Positions 33,851-41,773 of a DNA stretch of 57,547 nt are shown in pieces. Each line of letters starts with the position of its first letter. Position 1 is the first letter of the stretch. Below the pieces are notes generated by a model, which saw only the letters and a program-made list of their open reading frames with translations, did not search any database and had not been told where the DNA came from. The position numbers and the translations under genes are program-made. The stretch covers positions 1 through 57,547 of the forward strand of contig JBOGWX010000105.1 in the NCBI GenBank assembly GCA_050694055.1. Reading direction: 5' to 3'. Source of the DNA: WHSV01 sp050694055 (GTDB lineage: Bacteria > Actinomycetota > CADDZG01 > WHSQ01).

Positions 33851-34698
33851 GAGGCGGAGGCTCTCCGTTTGGTCGTCTTCTTCTTGGACGATGACGACGA
33901 GGTGTCCTTCTTCTTTTTCGCCTCCGCCACCGATGCCTTTAGCGCCTCCATGAGATCGACGACCTTGGTCGGCTCCTCTTCCGGCTCTGCCGCGACCGTC
34001 ACCTCTTCGCCCTCGATCTTCTGCTCGGCAAGCTGTTCGAGCTTCAGCCGGTAGTCGTCCTGAAACTCGCTCGGGTTGAAGTCGGCCGAGAGCTGCTGGA
34101 TGAGCTGGCGCGCCATCTTGACTTCGTTGTCGCGTACGTCGATCTTCTTGTCGAACTCCTCGAACTCCGGCTCCCGGATCTCGTCGGGCCAGTGCATCGT
34201 CTCGAGCACGAAGATGTCGTCCTTGAGCCGGATGGTGGCCAGGTGCTCCTTCTCGCGCAGCGCGACCTTGGCGATACCCACCTGGCCCTCGGCCTCGAGG
34301 GCGTCGGCCAGCAGCTTGTAGGCCTTGATCCCCGTGGCGTCCGGCGCGACGTAATAGGTCTTGTTGAAGTAGATGGGGTCGATGTCCGTCAGCGGCACGA
34401 AGGAGACCACGTCGATCGCTTTGATCGAGTCGACGTCGAGTGCTGCCAGCTCGTCCTGGGTGAAGGTCACGTAGTGCCCCGAGGAGTACTCGTAGCCCTT
34501 GACGATGTCGTCCCAGGCCACCTCCTGATCACAGGCGCTGCACACCCGCTTGAACTTGATCCGCCCCCCGCCCTCCGGACAGGCCTCCTCGTCGTGGAGC
34601 ATGTTGAACTTGAAGCTCTTCTCCTGGACGGCGGAGAACAACTTCACGGGGATGCTGATGAGCCCGAAGGTGATCGAGCCTTTCCAGATGGGTCGCAC
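33847..34698 (-). CDS. ku: Bacterial Ku, DNA end-binding protein of NHEJ
   Basis: This 283-residue Ku homologue starts MRPIWKGSITFGLISIPVKLF and has the bridging Cys-x2-Cys (KRVCSACDQEV), a core beta-barrel and a Lys-rich C-terminal extension (AKKKKDTSSSSSKKKTTKRR) that in other species enhances DNA binding. Ku recruits LigD for non-homologous end joining. LigD is not in the window. The start is GTG with GGGAGGG upstream. Its stop overlaps the RsbW-like start, so Ku is the first gene of a stress-sigma operon. Confidence 0.95.
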   Translation of the reverse strand: MRPIWKGSITFGLISIPVKLFSAVQEKSFKFNMLHDEEACPEGGGRIKFKRVCSACDQEVAWDDIVKGYEYSSGHYVTFTQDELAALDVDSIKAIDVVSFVPLTDIDPIYFNKTYYVAPDATGIKAYKLLADALEAEGQVGIAKVALREKEHLATIRLKDDIFVLETMHWPDEIREPEFEEFDKKIDVRDNEVKMARQLIQQLSADFNPSEFQDDYRLKLEQLAEQKIEGEEVTVAAEPEEEPTKVVDLMEALKASVAEAKKKKDTSSSSSKKKTTKRRASAS

Positions 34699-34928
34699 TT
34701 TGTTCGTTTCCCTCCCACTGCGCCGGATGGCGTTCCGGCTACGCTCATGCCGCCGCTCACACGGCGCCGGGTGGCTCAGCGCGTTTCGCCGAGGCGATCG
34801 CCGGTTGATTCGCTAGTTGATTGTAGTCGTCACGGCCAAGTCACTACCCGTTATTGTCTCGAACGCGTAGTGTTATCAAAAGTCGCGTCGGACGCAGGAA
34901 AAGTGACTCTGCGTGTCGAAGATGCGGC

Positions 34929-34941
34929 TCACGGCTCGTGA
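34929..34941. promoter_or_regulatory. BldD-like operator upstream of bldD
   Basis: The perfect palindrome tcacg-gct-cgtga fits the half-sites of the published Streptomyces BldD box (TNAC-N5-GTNA). It lies 82 bases before the bldD start codon, which suggests autoregulation as in Streptomyces. Confidence 0.55.
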
Positions 34942-34950
34942 CCACACAAT

Positions 34951-34987
34951 CAGGGCAAGCACAGGCAGGGCAAGCACAGGGCAAGCA
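34951..34987 (+). repeat. Three copies of an 11-mer before bldD
   Basis: The 11-mer cagggcaagca occurs at 34951-34961, 34966-34976 and 34977-34987. The first spacer is 4 bases and the last two copies abut. All are on the same strand, between the BldD-like box and the bldD ribosome site. Confidence 0.9.
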
Positions 34988-35023
34988 AGCAGACGGTTAC
35001 CGAGAGCGGGAGACGCCAGGAGA

Positions 35024-35506
35024 ATGGAAGCTAGGGAGTACGCAAAAGCGCTGGGCGAGAACCTGAGAAGGATCCGCCAGCAAAAGGGCATGTCCCTACA
35101 GGACGTACAGGCGGCCTCTCGGGGCGACTGGAAGGCGGCCGTCATCGGCGCCTACGAGCGGGGCGACCGCAACGTCACGGTCGGGCGCTTGCACGAGCTG
35201 GCGGATTTCTACGACGTCCCGATCTCGGAACTGCTACCCGAGGCGGGCGACGCCACTCCGGTGCACACCGAGCAGAAGCGACGCGTAGTGCTCGATCTGG
35301 ACAGTCTCGAGAAGCTCCCGGCGGCGGACCGGGATCCGATCCACAGGTTCATGTCCGCAATACAGCTGCAGCGGGGGGACTTCAACGGGCGGGTGCTGAC
35401 GATTCGTGAGGACGACATCATGTCGCTGGCGCTCATGTACCAGACGACCGCCGACGAGCTGGCCCGAAGGCTCGACTCATGGGGAATGCTCGCCCGCACC
35501 GCCTGA
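35024..35506 (+). CDS. bldD: BldD-type c-di-GMP-responsive transcription regulator
   Basis: This 160-residue BldD orthologue has an N-terminal XRE-like DNA-binding domain (YAKALGENLRRIRQQKGMSL; WKAAVIGAYERGDRNVTVGR; LHELADFYDVPISELLP). The C-terminal domain carries the c-di-GMP signature R117-G-D119-x8-R128-E-D-D131, matching the RGD/RQDD motif of Streptomyces BldD. c-di-GMP dimerises BldD to repress developmental genes. ATG 35024 has a good AGGAG. The frame is open upstream but non-homologous there. A BldD-like box lies upstream and a quasi-palindromic repeat follows. Confidence 0.93.
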   Translation: MEAREYAKALGENLRRIRQQKGMSLQDVQAASRGDWKAAVIGAYERGDRNVTVGRLHELADFYDVPISELLPEAGDATPVHTEQKRRVVLDLDSLEKLPAADRDPIHRFMSAIQLQRGDFNGRVLTIREDDIMSLALMYQTTADELARRLDSWGMLARTA

Positions 35507-35517
35507 ATCGGGCCGAG

Positions 35518-35687
35518 CTAAGTGGCCCGCCCCACAAATACACATGCGTTTTGGCGGCGAGAAAGCTGCGCCTGGCGGCGTTCTCGCTCCGTCACGTACC
35601 TTGCCGGTACGCTCCTCCGCTGCGGCCTTGCCAGGCTGGTTTCTCACTCGCCAAAACGTCACTTTACTTATGGTGCGGACCACTAAG
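35518..35687. repeat. Quasi-palindromic dispersed element, long copy (170 bp)
   Basis: The whole segment is one imperfect inverted repeat. Its outer ends are ctaagtgg / ccactaag. Then come cgttttggcg near 35547-35556 and its partner cgccaaaacg near 35649-35658, further gcctggc/gccaggc arms, and a central hairpin gtacc-ttgcc-ggtac. It is flanked on both sides by GAG, possibly a 3-bp target duplication. Its right end supplies the TAG stop of the VapC gene on the minus strand. A 62-bp shortened copy lies at 53900-53961 in reverse orientation. Confidence 0.85.
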
Positions 35688-36081
35688 GAGGCCGGACCTC
35701 GATGAAGCCTGCGGCTGTGAAATCTCCATCGAAGGCGAGAGCCTCGCGCATGCGCAGCCGCCGCATGAGAGCGAAGCTCGTGGCGTCTACGAACGAATAG
35801 GCGCGCTCATCCCGCCGCCGGAGCCAGCGAAATGCCTCTTGTTCCAGAGCTTCGTCGAGGTGCCTGATTGCCAGCGACGGCGACTGGGTGACCGCATCCA
35901 GAAAGCTCTTGGCGTGAGCGTGGCCGCTTCGTCGCCGAAAGAAGGTCCACGACTCGCCCACCACGAGCGTCGTGGTGAGAAGGGGCCCCGGGCTCAGAGC
36001 CCAGACCGCCCGTGCCTCAGGGTGCCTGCCGTCGCGCGCGTAGCGCAGCGCGACCCAGAAGGAGGTGTCGACGAACCTCAT
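35683..36081 (-). CDS. vapC: PIN-domain ribonuclease toxin (VapC-like)
   Basis: This 132-residue PIN-domain protein has an intact acidic active site: D5 (FVDTSFW), E43 (VGESW), D99 (SFVDATSFALM) and D118/D120 (AFDGDF). VapC toxins cleave RNA, commonly tRNA. Its ATG overlaps the antitoxin stop by 4 bases, the classical VapBC arrangement. The last codon and stop run into the end of the quasi-palindromic element, so the element fixes the C-terminus. Confidence 0.88.
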   Translation of the reverse strand: MRFVDTSFWVALRYARDGRHPEARAVWALSPGPLLTTTLVVGESWTFFRRRSGHAHAKSFLDAVTQSPSLAIRHLDEALEQEAFRWLRRRDERAYSFVDATSFALMRRLRMREALAFDGDFTAAGFIEVRPP

Positions 36082-36287
36082 GCGCCGTAGACGACGCCGT
36101 CGATGTCCCCTCCCTCGGCGTCTGTGTCGCCCACGAGCTCGTCCAGGGGATCGGCGGCGCGCTCGCCTCCAAGACGCTCACGCACGAACCGGCGAATCAG
36201 CGCGGCCTTGGAGACCTCGAGCCTGGCCGCCTCGATAGCAAGAGCCTCGTCGAGCTCCTCCTCGATACTGATCTGGAGTCGCTTCAT
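36078..36287 (-). CDS. vapB: Ribbon-helix-helix antitoxin (VapB-like)
   Basis: This 69-residue protein starts with MKRLQISIEEELDEALAIEA and continues LEVSKAALIRRFVRERL, a ribbon-helix-helix DNA-binding fold. An acidic C-terminal tail (DELVGDTDAEGGDIDGV) probably binds and blocks the VapC active site. It overlaps vapC by 4 bases. There is little room for a ribosome site between the likely -10 box and the ATG, so the transcript may be leaderless. Confidence 0.82.
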   Translation of the reverse strand: MKRLQISIEEELDEALAIEAARLEVSKAALIRRFVRERLGGERAADPLDELVGDTDAEGGDIDGVVYGA

Positions 36288-36295
36288 TTCGACAT

Positions 36296-36324
36296 CTTAC
36301 ATCATATGAGTTATGCTTACATCA
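36296..36324. promoter_or_regulatory. Direct-repeat operator and promoter of vapBC
   Basis: The 9-mer cttacatca occurs at 36296-36304 and 36316-36324, exactly 20 bases apart (two helical turns). It lies in an AT-rich patch just upstream of the vapB ATG. On the minus strand TATGAT lies between them, a likely -10 box. Spacing and position suit repression by a ribbon-helix-helix antitoxin. Confidence 0.5.
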
Positions 36325-36342
36325 CCTGGAGCCTCGCTTCAC

Positions 36343-36690
36343 CTAGACGAACAGCGCTCCGGCGACGATCACGAACAACAGCGCCCAGTAGATCGCGGTG
36401 AACAGGTAATCGGGTCGCCCCGGCGAGCTCGGAATCAGCACCGCCAGGACCCAGATCGGCATCACGATCACACCGAAGAGCAGTCCGTAGCCCAGTGCCG
36501 GCCAGCGCGGCCAGCTCGCCCCGGACCCGAGCGCGAGGGCCAGACCGAGAAGCAGGATCCCGAGAAGGGCCTGCCCGTTCACGTCGGCGCGTGCGCCGCC
36601 TCGCGTCAGCCGGTAGAGGCGATAACCGAAGCCCATGACGGCGTTGCAGACAAGGGCTGCAACCAAGACGCTCTGCCAGCTCTCGTTCAT
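36343..36690 (-). CDS. Small four-helix membrane protein, unknown function
   Basis: This 115-residue protein has four hydrophobic segments (about residues 5-22, 40-56, 65-85 and 94-114) separated by short charged loops such as YRLYRLTRGGARADVNG. I do not recognise a family. The ATG at 36690 is chosen because the hydrophobic pattern begins there. The open frame further upstream is antisense to the DUF3105 gene. It is divergent from DUF3105, with 27 bases between start codons. Confidence 0.7.
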   Translation of the reverse strand: MNESWQSVLVAALVCNAVMGFGYRLYRLTRGGARADVNGQALLGILLLGLALALGSGASWPRWPALGYGLLFGVIVMPIWVLAVLIPSSPGRPDYLFTAIYWALLFVIVAGALFV

Positions 36691-36717
36691 CGGAGAGTCA
36701 CGATAGCCTCCTGCACA

Positions 36718-37524
36718 ATGTCCAAGAAAAAGAACAAAAGGAAGAAGCAACAGCAACGGCCCCCCGGCGTCGATCCGAACGAAAAGAGAAGACAGCGTCT
36801 CGAGGAGAAGCGCAGGCAGCGGGAAGCGGCGGCCAAGGCACGGAGGAGGGCCGAGTTTCGCGAGCGACTCGTGCGCGGGATGGTATTCGCGGGGATCGTG
36901 GTGGCCGCGATCTGGTTCTTCTTCCTCCGCACCCAGACGCCCTCCGAGATCGACGGCTTCGAAGTCCAGACCTTCAGGGAACAGCGGGGCCACACCAACC
37001 AGCCGGTCGACTATCCGATGACTCCACCCGTCACGGGTAACCACGCTGAGAACGCCGCCCCCTGCGGGGTCCACGGCGTCCAGATCCCCGACGAGCTGTT
37101 CGTCCACTCCCTCGAGCACGGTACCGTCGGAGTGCTCTACGACCCCAATACGGTCGAGGTCGAAACGATCAGGGACATCGAGGCGCTGGTGAGCGAGTAC
37201 GACGACCGTACGATCTCGGCCCCCTATGCGAACACCCAGACGCCCATCACGCTCACCTCGTGGGGCGAGCTGATGCGACTGCCGGGCTACGAAGAGGACA
37301 CCATCCGGGAGTACATCGATTCGTTCAGAGGTAAAGGTCCTGAGAGGATCGCCTGCGATAACGAGTCGGAGAGCCCCTTCGACCCCCAGAGCCTCGAGCC
37401 GGCCACACCCGAGGACGGCGACGGAGGCGGTGAGCGGGAAGACGTAGACGAGCGAGCTGACGAGACGAGGAAGGACAAAGAGGGCAGGAAGAAGAAGCGA
37501 GGAAACGCCCAGGACGATTCCTGA
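36718..37524 (+). CDS. DUF3105 membrane-anchored protein
   Basis: This 268-residue protein has an extremely basic cytoplasmic N-terminus (KKKNKRKKQQQR and a long Arg/Lys helix), one transmembrane segment (about residues 61-77, GMVFAGIVVAAIWFFFL) and an outside DUF3105 domain (DYPMTPPVTGNHAENAAPCGVH broken here; VHSLEHGTVGVLYDP; SWGELM). The tail after residue 225 is acidic then basic and probably disordered. Function is unknown. His and Cys in the domain suggest metal binding, which is inference. Confidence 0.85.
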   Translation: MSKKKNKRKKQQQRPPGVDPNEKRRQRLEEKRRQREAAAKARRRAEFRERLVRGMVFAGIVVAAIWFFFLRTQTPSEIDGFEVQTFREQRGHTNQPVDYPMTPPVTGNHAENAAPCGVHGVQIPDELFVHSLEHGTVGVLYDPNTVEVETIRDIEALVSEYDDRTISAPYANTQTPITLTSWGELMRLPGYEEDTIREYIDSFRGKGPERIACDNESESPFDPQSLEPATPEDGDGGGEREDVDERADETRKDKEGRKKKRGNAQDDS

Positions 37525-37606
37525 GGGATAACCGAAGGGAATCGACATCCGAGACTTCAGGAACTCGTTTCTAGTCGGCTTAAGATTTAACCGTTAGAAT
37601 CCTTGT

Positions 37607-38008
37607 ATGAGCGAGTTTCGGATCGGGCAGGCGGCGGCTCTGCTCGGCGTCAGCGTCGACACCGTGCGCCGGTGGGCGGACTCGGGCAGGCTCCCCTCGC
37701 GGCGCACCGAGGGCGGTCACCGCGTGGTCGACGGAGCGGCCCTCGCGCAGCTTGCGACCGAGTTCAACGAGACCGCCGCGGGGGAGAACGCCATCGCTCA
37801 ATCGGCCCGCAACCGCTTCGGCGGCATCGTCACGCGCGTGATCCGCAACGAGGTGACCGCACAGGTCGAGATTCAGTCCGGCCGGCACCGTCTGGTATCG
37901 CTGATGACGAGCGAGGCCGTCGACGAGCTGGGGCTCGAACCGGGCGTCATGGCCGTCGCGGCGGTCAAGGCCACCACCGTCGTAGTGGAGCTTCCCCCCA
38001 GTGCCTAG
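37607..38008 (+). CDS. HTH-TOBE molybdate-binding regulator
   Basis: This 133-residue protein joins an N-terminal MerR-type helix-turn-helix (FRIGQAAALLGVSVDTVRRW, EGGHRVVDG) to a C-terminal Mop/TOBE domain (NRFGGIVTRVIRNEVTAQVE, LVSLMTSEAVDELGL, VMAVAAVKATTVV) that binds molybdate. It probably senses molybdate and controls the modABC genes that follow. modA starts within its last codons (8-base overlap), so all four genes form one operon. Confidence 0.88.
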   Translation: MSEFRIGQAAALLGVSVDTVRRWADSGRLPSRRTEGGHRVVDGAALAQLATEFNETAAGENAIAQSARNRFGGIVTRVIRNEVTAQVEIQSGRHRLVSLMTSEAVDELGLEPGVMAVAAVKATTVVVELPPSA

Positions 38009-38747
38009 GATCCGTGCCCTGGTTTTCTCGCTCTTGCTTCTTGCCGCGTGCGGGGGGTCCCGCGCGGAGTCTGACTTCAGCGGAACGCGCACCATCACCG
38101 TTTTTGCGGCTGCTTCACTCAGCGACGCATTCGAAGACATTGCGGCGGAGTTCCGGCGCAGCAACCCCGACGTCGAGGTGGACTTCAACTTTCTTGCATC
38201 CTCGGACCTCGCGGCGCAGATCATCGAGGGCGCTCCGGCGGACGTATTCGCCTCCGCGGACGAGCCCAACATGGCGAAGGTCACCGATGAGGGACTGGCG
38301 ACGAATCCACATGTGTTCGCGTTGAATCGCCTGTCGATCGCGGTGGCTGCCGGCAATCCCCAGGGCATCACCAGCTTGAGCGATCTCGAGGATCCCGAGC
38401 TCGTGGTCGCGCTGTGCAACGTGGAGTGTCCCGCGGGCCGGTACGCGCAAGAGATCTTTGATCGGGCGGGACTCGCGGTCGAGGCGGACTCGTTCGAAGC
38501 GGATGTGCGGGGCGTGCTCACGCGCGTCGGTCTGGGCGAGGCCGACGCCGGTCTGGTCTACGTTACCGACATCGCGACCGACCCCGACGTCGAGGAAATC
38601 GAGATTCCCGAACCAGACAACGTCATCGCGTCCTATCCGATCGTCACGCTCGACGGGGCACCCGAAGAGGCTGCCGGCTTCGTCGAGTTCGTACGCTCCG
38701 AAGCCGGTGGACGAATCTTGAGCACCTATGGCTTCGAACGCCCGTGA
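38001..38747 (+). CDS. modA: Molybdate ABC transporter substrate-binding lipoprotein
   Basis: This 248-residue ModA has a lipobox (LLLLAACGG, Cys 17) and starts its mature domain with ITVFAAASLSDAFEDIA, the family hallmark. Oxyanion-binding Ser residues lie in AASLS and LASSDLAAQI. It captures molybdate or tungstate outside the membrane and passes it to ModB. The GTG start overlaps the regulator, and the stop overlaps modB by 4 bases. Confidence 0.93.
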   Translation: MPRIRALVFSLLLLAACGGSRAESDFSGTRTITVFAAASLSDAFEDIAAEFRRSNPDVEVDFNFLASSDLAAQIIEGAPADVFASADEPNMAKVTDEGLATNPHVFALNRLSIAVAAGNPQGITSLSDLEDPELVVALCNVECPAGRYAQEIFDRAGLAVEADSFEADVRGVLTRVGLGEADAGLVYVTDIATDPDVEEIEIPEPDNVIASYPIVTLDGAPEEAAGFVEFVRSEAGGRILSTYGFERP

Positions 38748-39553
38748 CCAAGTTCCCACGGCGCGCGACTCGAAAGCGAAAACCACCTCCATTGGTGGCG
38801 GGGCTTGCGGCTGTCTGCGCCCTGTTCCTGCTGCTTCCTCTCGTCGGACTGGTATCGAGGACGCCGTGGGGACGGCTGATCGAGGAGCTATCGCAGCCCC
38901 AGGTCCTCGACGCGCTGTGGCTTTCATTACGGGTGTCGTTCGCGGCGACGCTGTTGTCTTTGTTGTTCGGCGTTCCGCTTGCGTGGGTGCTGGCTCGCTG
39001 GGACTTTCCCGGCCGGTCCTTCGTTCGAGGCATCGCGCTCCTTCCATTGGTGCTGCCCCCGGTCGTCGGCGGAGTTGCGCTGCTGCTCGTCCTGGGCCGG
39101 CTCGGCCTGGTCGGTTCCGCGCTCGAGAACCTGTTCGGCGTCCGTCTATTCGGAACGGCCGCAGGCGTCGTCGTCGCCGAAACCTTCGTGGCGCTTCCGT
39201 TCTTGGTTCTGACGGTCGAGGCGGCGCTACGGGCCATGGACGTTCGCTACGAGGATGCGGCTGCAACGCTGGGGGCGAGACCGTGGACGGTCTTTCGCAG
39301 GGTCACGGTCCCGGCGATCCTGCCCGCTCTCGGGGCGGGGGCGGTTCTGGCCTGGGCCCGAGCGCTGGGGGAGTTCGGCGCGACCATCACCTTCGCGGGA
39401 AATCTGCCGGGGCGCACCCAGACGATTCCTCTGGCCGTGTTCGTCGAGCTGCAACGAGGACTCGACGGGGCCATCGTGTTGAGCCTGGTTCTGGTCGCCG
39501 TGTCGCTGGTGGTGATCGTCGCCATGCGTGACCGCCTCGTCGCTTCGGCGTGA
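38744..39553 (+). CDS. modB: Molybdate ABC transporter permease
   Basis: This 269-residue permease has about six transmembrane segments. The ATPase-coupling EAA loop reads EDAAATLGARPWTVFRRVTVP. GEFGATITFAGNLPGRTQTI is the typical ModB C-terminal segment. GTG 38744 overlaps the modA stop, and the 3' end overlaps modC by 4 bases. Confidence 0.94.
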   Translation: MTKFPRRATRKRKPPPLVAGLAAVCALFLLLPLVGLVSRTPWGRLIEELSQPQVLDALWLSLRVSFAATLLSLLFGVPLAWVLARWDFPGRSFVRGIALLPLVLPPVVGGVALLLVLGRLGLVGSALENLFGVRLFGTAAGVVVAETFVALPFLVLTVEAALRAMDVRYEDAAATLGARPWTVFRRVTVPAILPALGAGAVLAWARALGEFGATITFAGNLPGRTQTIPLAVFVELQRGLDGAIVLSLVLVAVSLVVIVAMRDRLVASA

Positions 39554-40602
39554 GCCTCCAGGCAGAGGTGGCGCTCGCGCTGGGCACCCTCGAACTCGAG
39601 GCGACGCTCGAAGCCGGGTCCGGCGAGACGGTTGCTCTCGTCGGGCGCAACGGCGCCGGCAAGACGACGACGCTGCTTGCCCTCGCGGGTCTGCTTCCGC
39701 TGGAGCGAGGCCGAATAGTTCTCGACGGAGAGGTTCTCGAGGACGTCGCCTCGGACCGGCGTGTCCCTGCGGAGGAGCGTCGCGTGGGGCTCTTGTTTCA
39801 GGACTACCTCTTGTTCGAGCACATGAGCGTCGTCGACAATGTCGCCTTCGGTTTGCGCGCCCGCCGCGTGGCGAGGCGAAAGGCGCTTCGGAGGGCGAGT
39901 GAGTGGCTCGAGCGGGTGGACCTCACCGGCTACGCGCATCAGCGCCCGGGGAGTCTCTCGGGGGGGCAGAAGCAAAGGGCGGCGCTGGCGCGCGTTCTGG
40001 TGACCGATCCCAAGTTGCTGCTGCTCGACGAGCCTCTCGCGGCGATCGATGCGATGGCGCGCGGCCCGCTGCGACGAAGCCTGCTCGGACATCTGAACGG
40101 CTTCGAGGGCAGCCGCATGGTGGTGACGCACGATGTGGTCGAAGCCGTGCTGCTCGGGGACCGGATGGTCGTCCTGGATGACGGACGTGTGGTCCAGAGC
40201 GGCACCGCCGAGCAACTACGCGCCCGTCCCCGGACGCCTTACGTGGCCGAGCTCTTTGGGCTCAACCTATGGCGGGGGCGAGCGGGCGGAGGGGTCGTTA
40301 CCCTGGCGTCGGGAGCCGAGCTGGTCGTGCCGGGGGCACCGTCCGGCGACGTGCTGCTGAGTGTTTCGCCTAAAGCGGTAGCTCTCCACGCACTTCGTCC
40401 GCATGGGAGCCCTCGAAACGCGTGGCGCGGGACCGTTGCGTCCGTGGAGCCATACGACGACGTCTTCCGCGTTCGCATCGAGGGAGCGGTCCCCGTCACG
40501 GCGCTGGTGACGCGCGCCGCCGTGGCCGAGCTCGGCCTCGCCGCGGGCGCGGAGGCCTGGGCGGCGGTCAAGGCGACCGAGATCTCCGCCTACCCGGCCT
40601 GA
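39550..40602 (+). CDS. modC: Molybdate ABC transporter ATP-binding protein
   Basis: This 350-residue ATPase has Walker A GRNGAGKTTT, the signature SLSGGQKQR, Walker B LLLLDEPLAAID and switch His VTHD. A C-terminal TOBE domain (NAWRGTVASVEPYDDVFRVRI broken here; LVTRAAVAELGL; AWAAVKATEISAYP) provides molybdate regulation. GTG 39550 overlaps modB. It ends 21 bases from the convergent topoisomerase IB gene. Confidence 0.94.
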   Translation: MSLQAEVALALGTLELEATLEAGSGETVALVGRNGAGKTTTLLALAGLLPLERGRIVLDGEVLEDVASDRRVPAEERRVGLLFQDYLLFEHMSVVDNVAFGLRARRVARRKALRRASEWLERVDLTGYAHQRPGSLSGGQKQRAALARVLVTDPKLLLLDEPLAAIDAMARGPLRRSLLGHLNGFEGSRMVVTHDVVEAVLLGDRMVVLDDGRVVQSGTAEQLRARPRTPYVAELFGLNLWRGRAGGGVVTLASGAELVVPGAPSGDVLLSVSPKAVALHALRPHGSPRNAWRGTVASVEPYDDVFRVRIEGAVPVTALVTRAAVAELGLAAGAEAWAAVKATEISAYPA

Positions 40603-40623
40603 GAGCCCAGGGACTTCGCCGGA

Positions 40624-41667
40624 TCAGGCGATCTTTGCGAGGCCGCGTGACTTCCGTCGATCCTCGATCAGGTCCACGACCGCTAGCTCGATCGGTCCCT
40701 GAGTCGAGAGGTCGCCGAAGGTTGCTCCCTCTCCGATCGAGTCGAGCGAGATGGTCCATCCGGACCGGTAGCGGTCGAACACGCGCGGGTCTATATACGA
40801 GGAGCGACAGACCGCGGGTGTGTTCCCGAGGTAGTGCGCCACTTCTTTCACCGCGCGCGTGATGGCTCGCTTGCGAGCGGTTTTCGACGCCGCGGCTCCG
40901 TCGCTGACGGCGATAGCAACGGCGGCCAGAACCGTGGCGCTCCACGTGCGAAAGTCCTTGGCGGTGAAGTCGCCTCCCGATATCTCGCGCACGTAGTCGT
41001 TGATGTCCGACGACCTCACGTCGCGCCACGCCCGCCCGTGCTTGTAGGCGAGCAGCTCGAGCCCTCCGCTTCGTCGCCGCTTGAGTGACGAGATCACCTC
41101 CAGCATCAGCGGATCGACGGTCGACCAGATGCGCCTCCGGCCGCTCTTGGACCGGTAGTCGAAGATGACCTCGTCGCTCTCGATGGTGACGTGGCTCTTG
41201 CGGATCGTCGCGAGACCGTAGCTCTGGTTTTGTTCGGCGTAGCCTTCGGTGCCGATGCGAAAGAACCCGCGGTCGAGCAGCCTCACCGCAAGGCCGAGGG
41301 TCTTCTCCTTGGGGTGGCCGGTGAGCTGGAGGTGCTTCAGGGTGACCGACCTGATCGAGGGCAACATCTCGGCGAAGTCCATCATGTGGTCGAACTTCTC
41401 CTGGTCCCGGCGGGCCCGCCAGAGCTCGTGGTAGATGTACTGCTTGCGTCCGGCCGCATCGGTCCCGACCGCCTGGAGGTGCCCGTGGGCGTCGGGGCAG
41501 ATCCACACGTCTCGCCAGGCCGGAGGAATGCTCAGCCCTTTGAGTCGGGCGACCAGCTCGGGGCCCTCGACCCGACTGCCGGACGTGTCGTAGTAGGCGA
41601 ACCCTCGCCCGTGGCGCTTGCGGGTGATTCCCGGACCGGAACAGTCCACCCTTCGGATGCGTGGCAT
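40624..41667 (-). CDS. DNA topoisomerase IB (poxvirus/eukaryote type)
   Basis: This 347-residue type IB topoisomerase relaxes supercoils through a 3'-phosphotyrosine. It begins MPRIRRVDCSGPGITRKRHG. The catalytic core contains KFDHMMDFAEMLPSIR, LLDRGFFRIGTEGYAEQNQS, YRSKSGRRRIW, KDFRTWSATVLAA and the nucleophile segment VCRSSYIDPRV. ATG 41667 matches the family N-terminus. The open frame further upstream is antisense to glpX. It is divergent from glpX. Confidence 0.9.
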   Translation of the reverse strand: MPRIRRVDCSGPGITRKRHGRGFAYYDTSGSRVEGPELVARLKGLSIPPAWRDVWICPDAHGHLQAVGTDAAGRKQYIYHELWRARRDQEKFDHMMDFAEMLPSIRSVTLKHLQLTGHPKEKTLGLAVRLLDRGFFRIGTEGYAEQNQSYGLATIRKSHVTIESDEVIFDYRSKSGRRRIWSTVDPLMLEVISSLKRRRSGGLELLAYKHGRAWRDVRSSDINDYVREISGGDFTAKDFRTWSATVLAAVAIAVSDGAAASKTARKRAITRAVKEVAHYLGNTPAVCRSSYIDPRVFDRYRSGWTISLDSIGEGATFGDLSTQGPIELAVVDLIEDRRKSRGLAKIA

Positions 41668-41773
41668 GCGCAGTGTGTTTCCCGTTACGCTCCAACCCAA
41701 TCGCCGGACACCTCCGGGAGGGCGCCTTGCGGCGAGTTTGGCCCCCCGGCCCGGCGTGTTCGATCCACAGACC

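Larger units (their letters stand above)
34699..35023. other. Divergent regulatory region between ku and bldD
   Basis: This region of 325 bases holds no gene. It contains a BldD-like palindrome (34929-34941) and three copies of an 11-mer (34951-34987). An AGGAG sequence at 35018-35022 sits directly before the bldD ATG. It must carry the promoters of both ku and bldD, but I could not fix -10/-35 boxes with confidence. Confidence 0.7.

Noticed and set aside
36691..37548. Upstream part of a long minus-strand frame ending in the small membrane protein
   Set aside because: It is antisense to the DUF3105 gene. Only the last 115 residues have a membrane-protein pattern, so the start was set at 36690.
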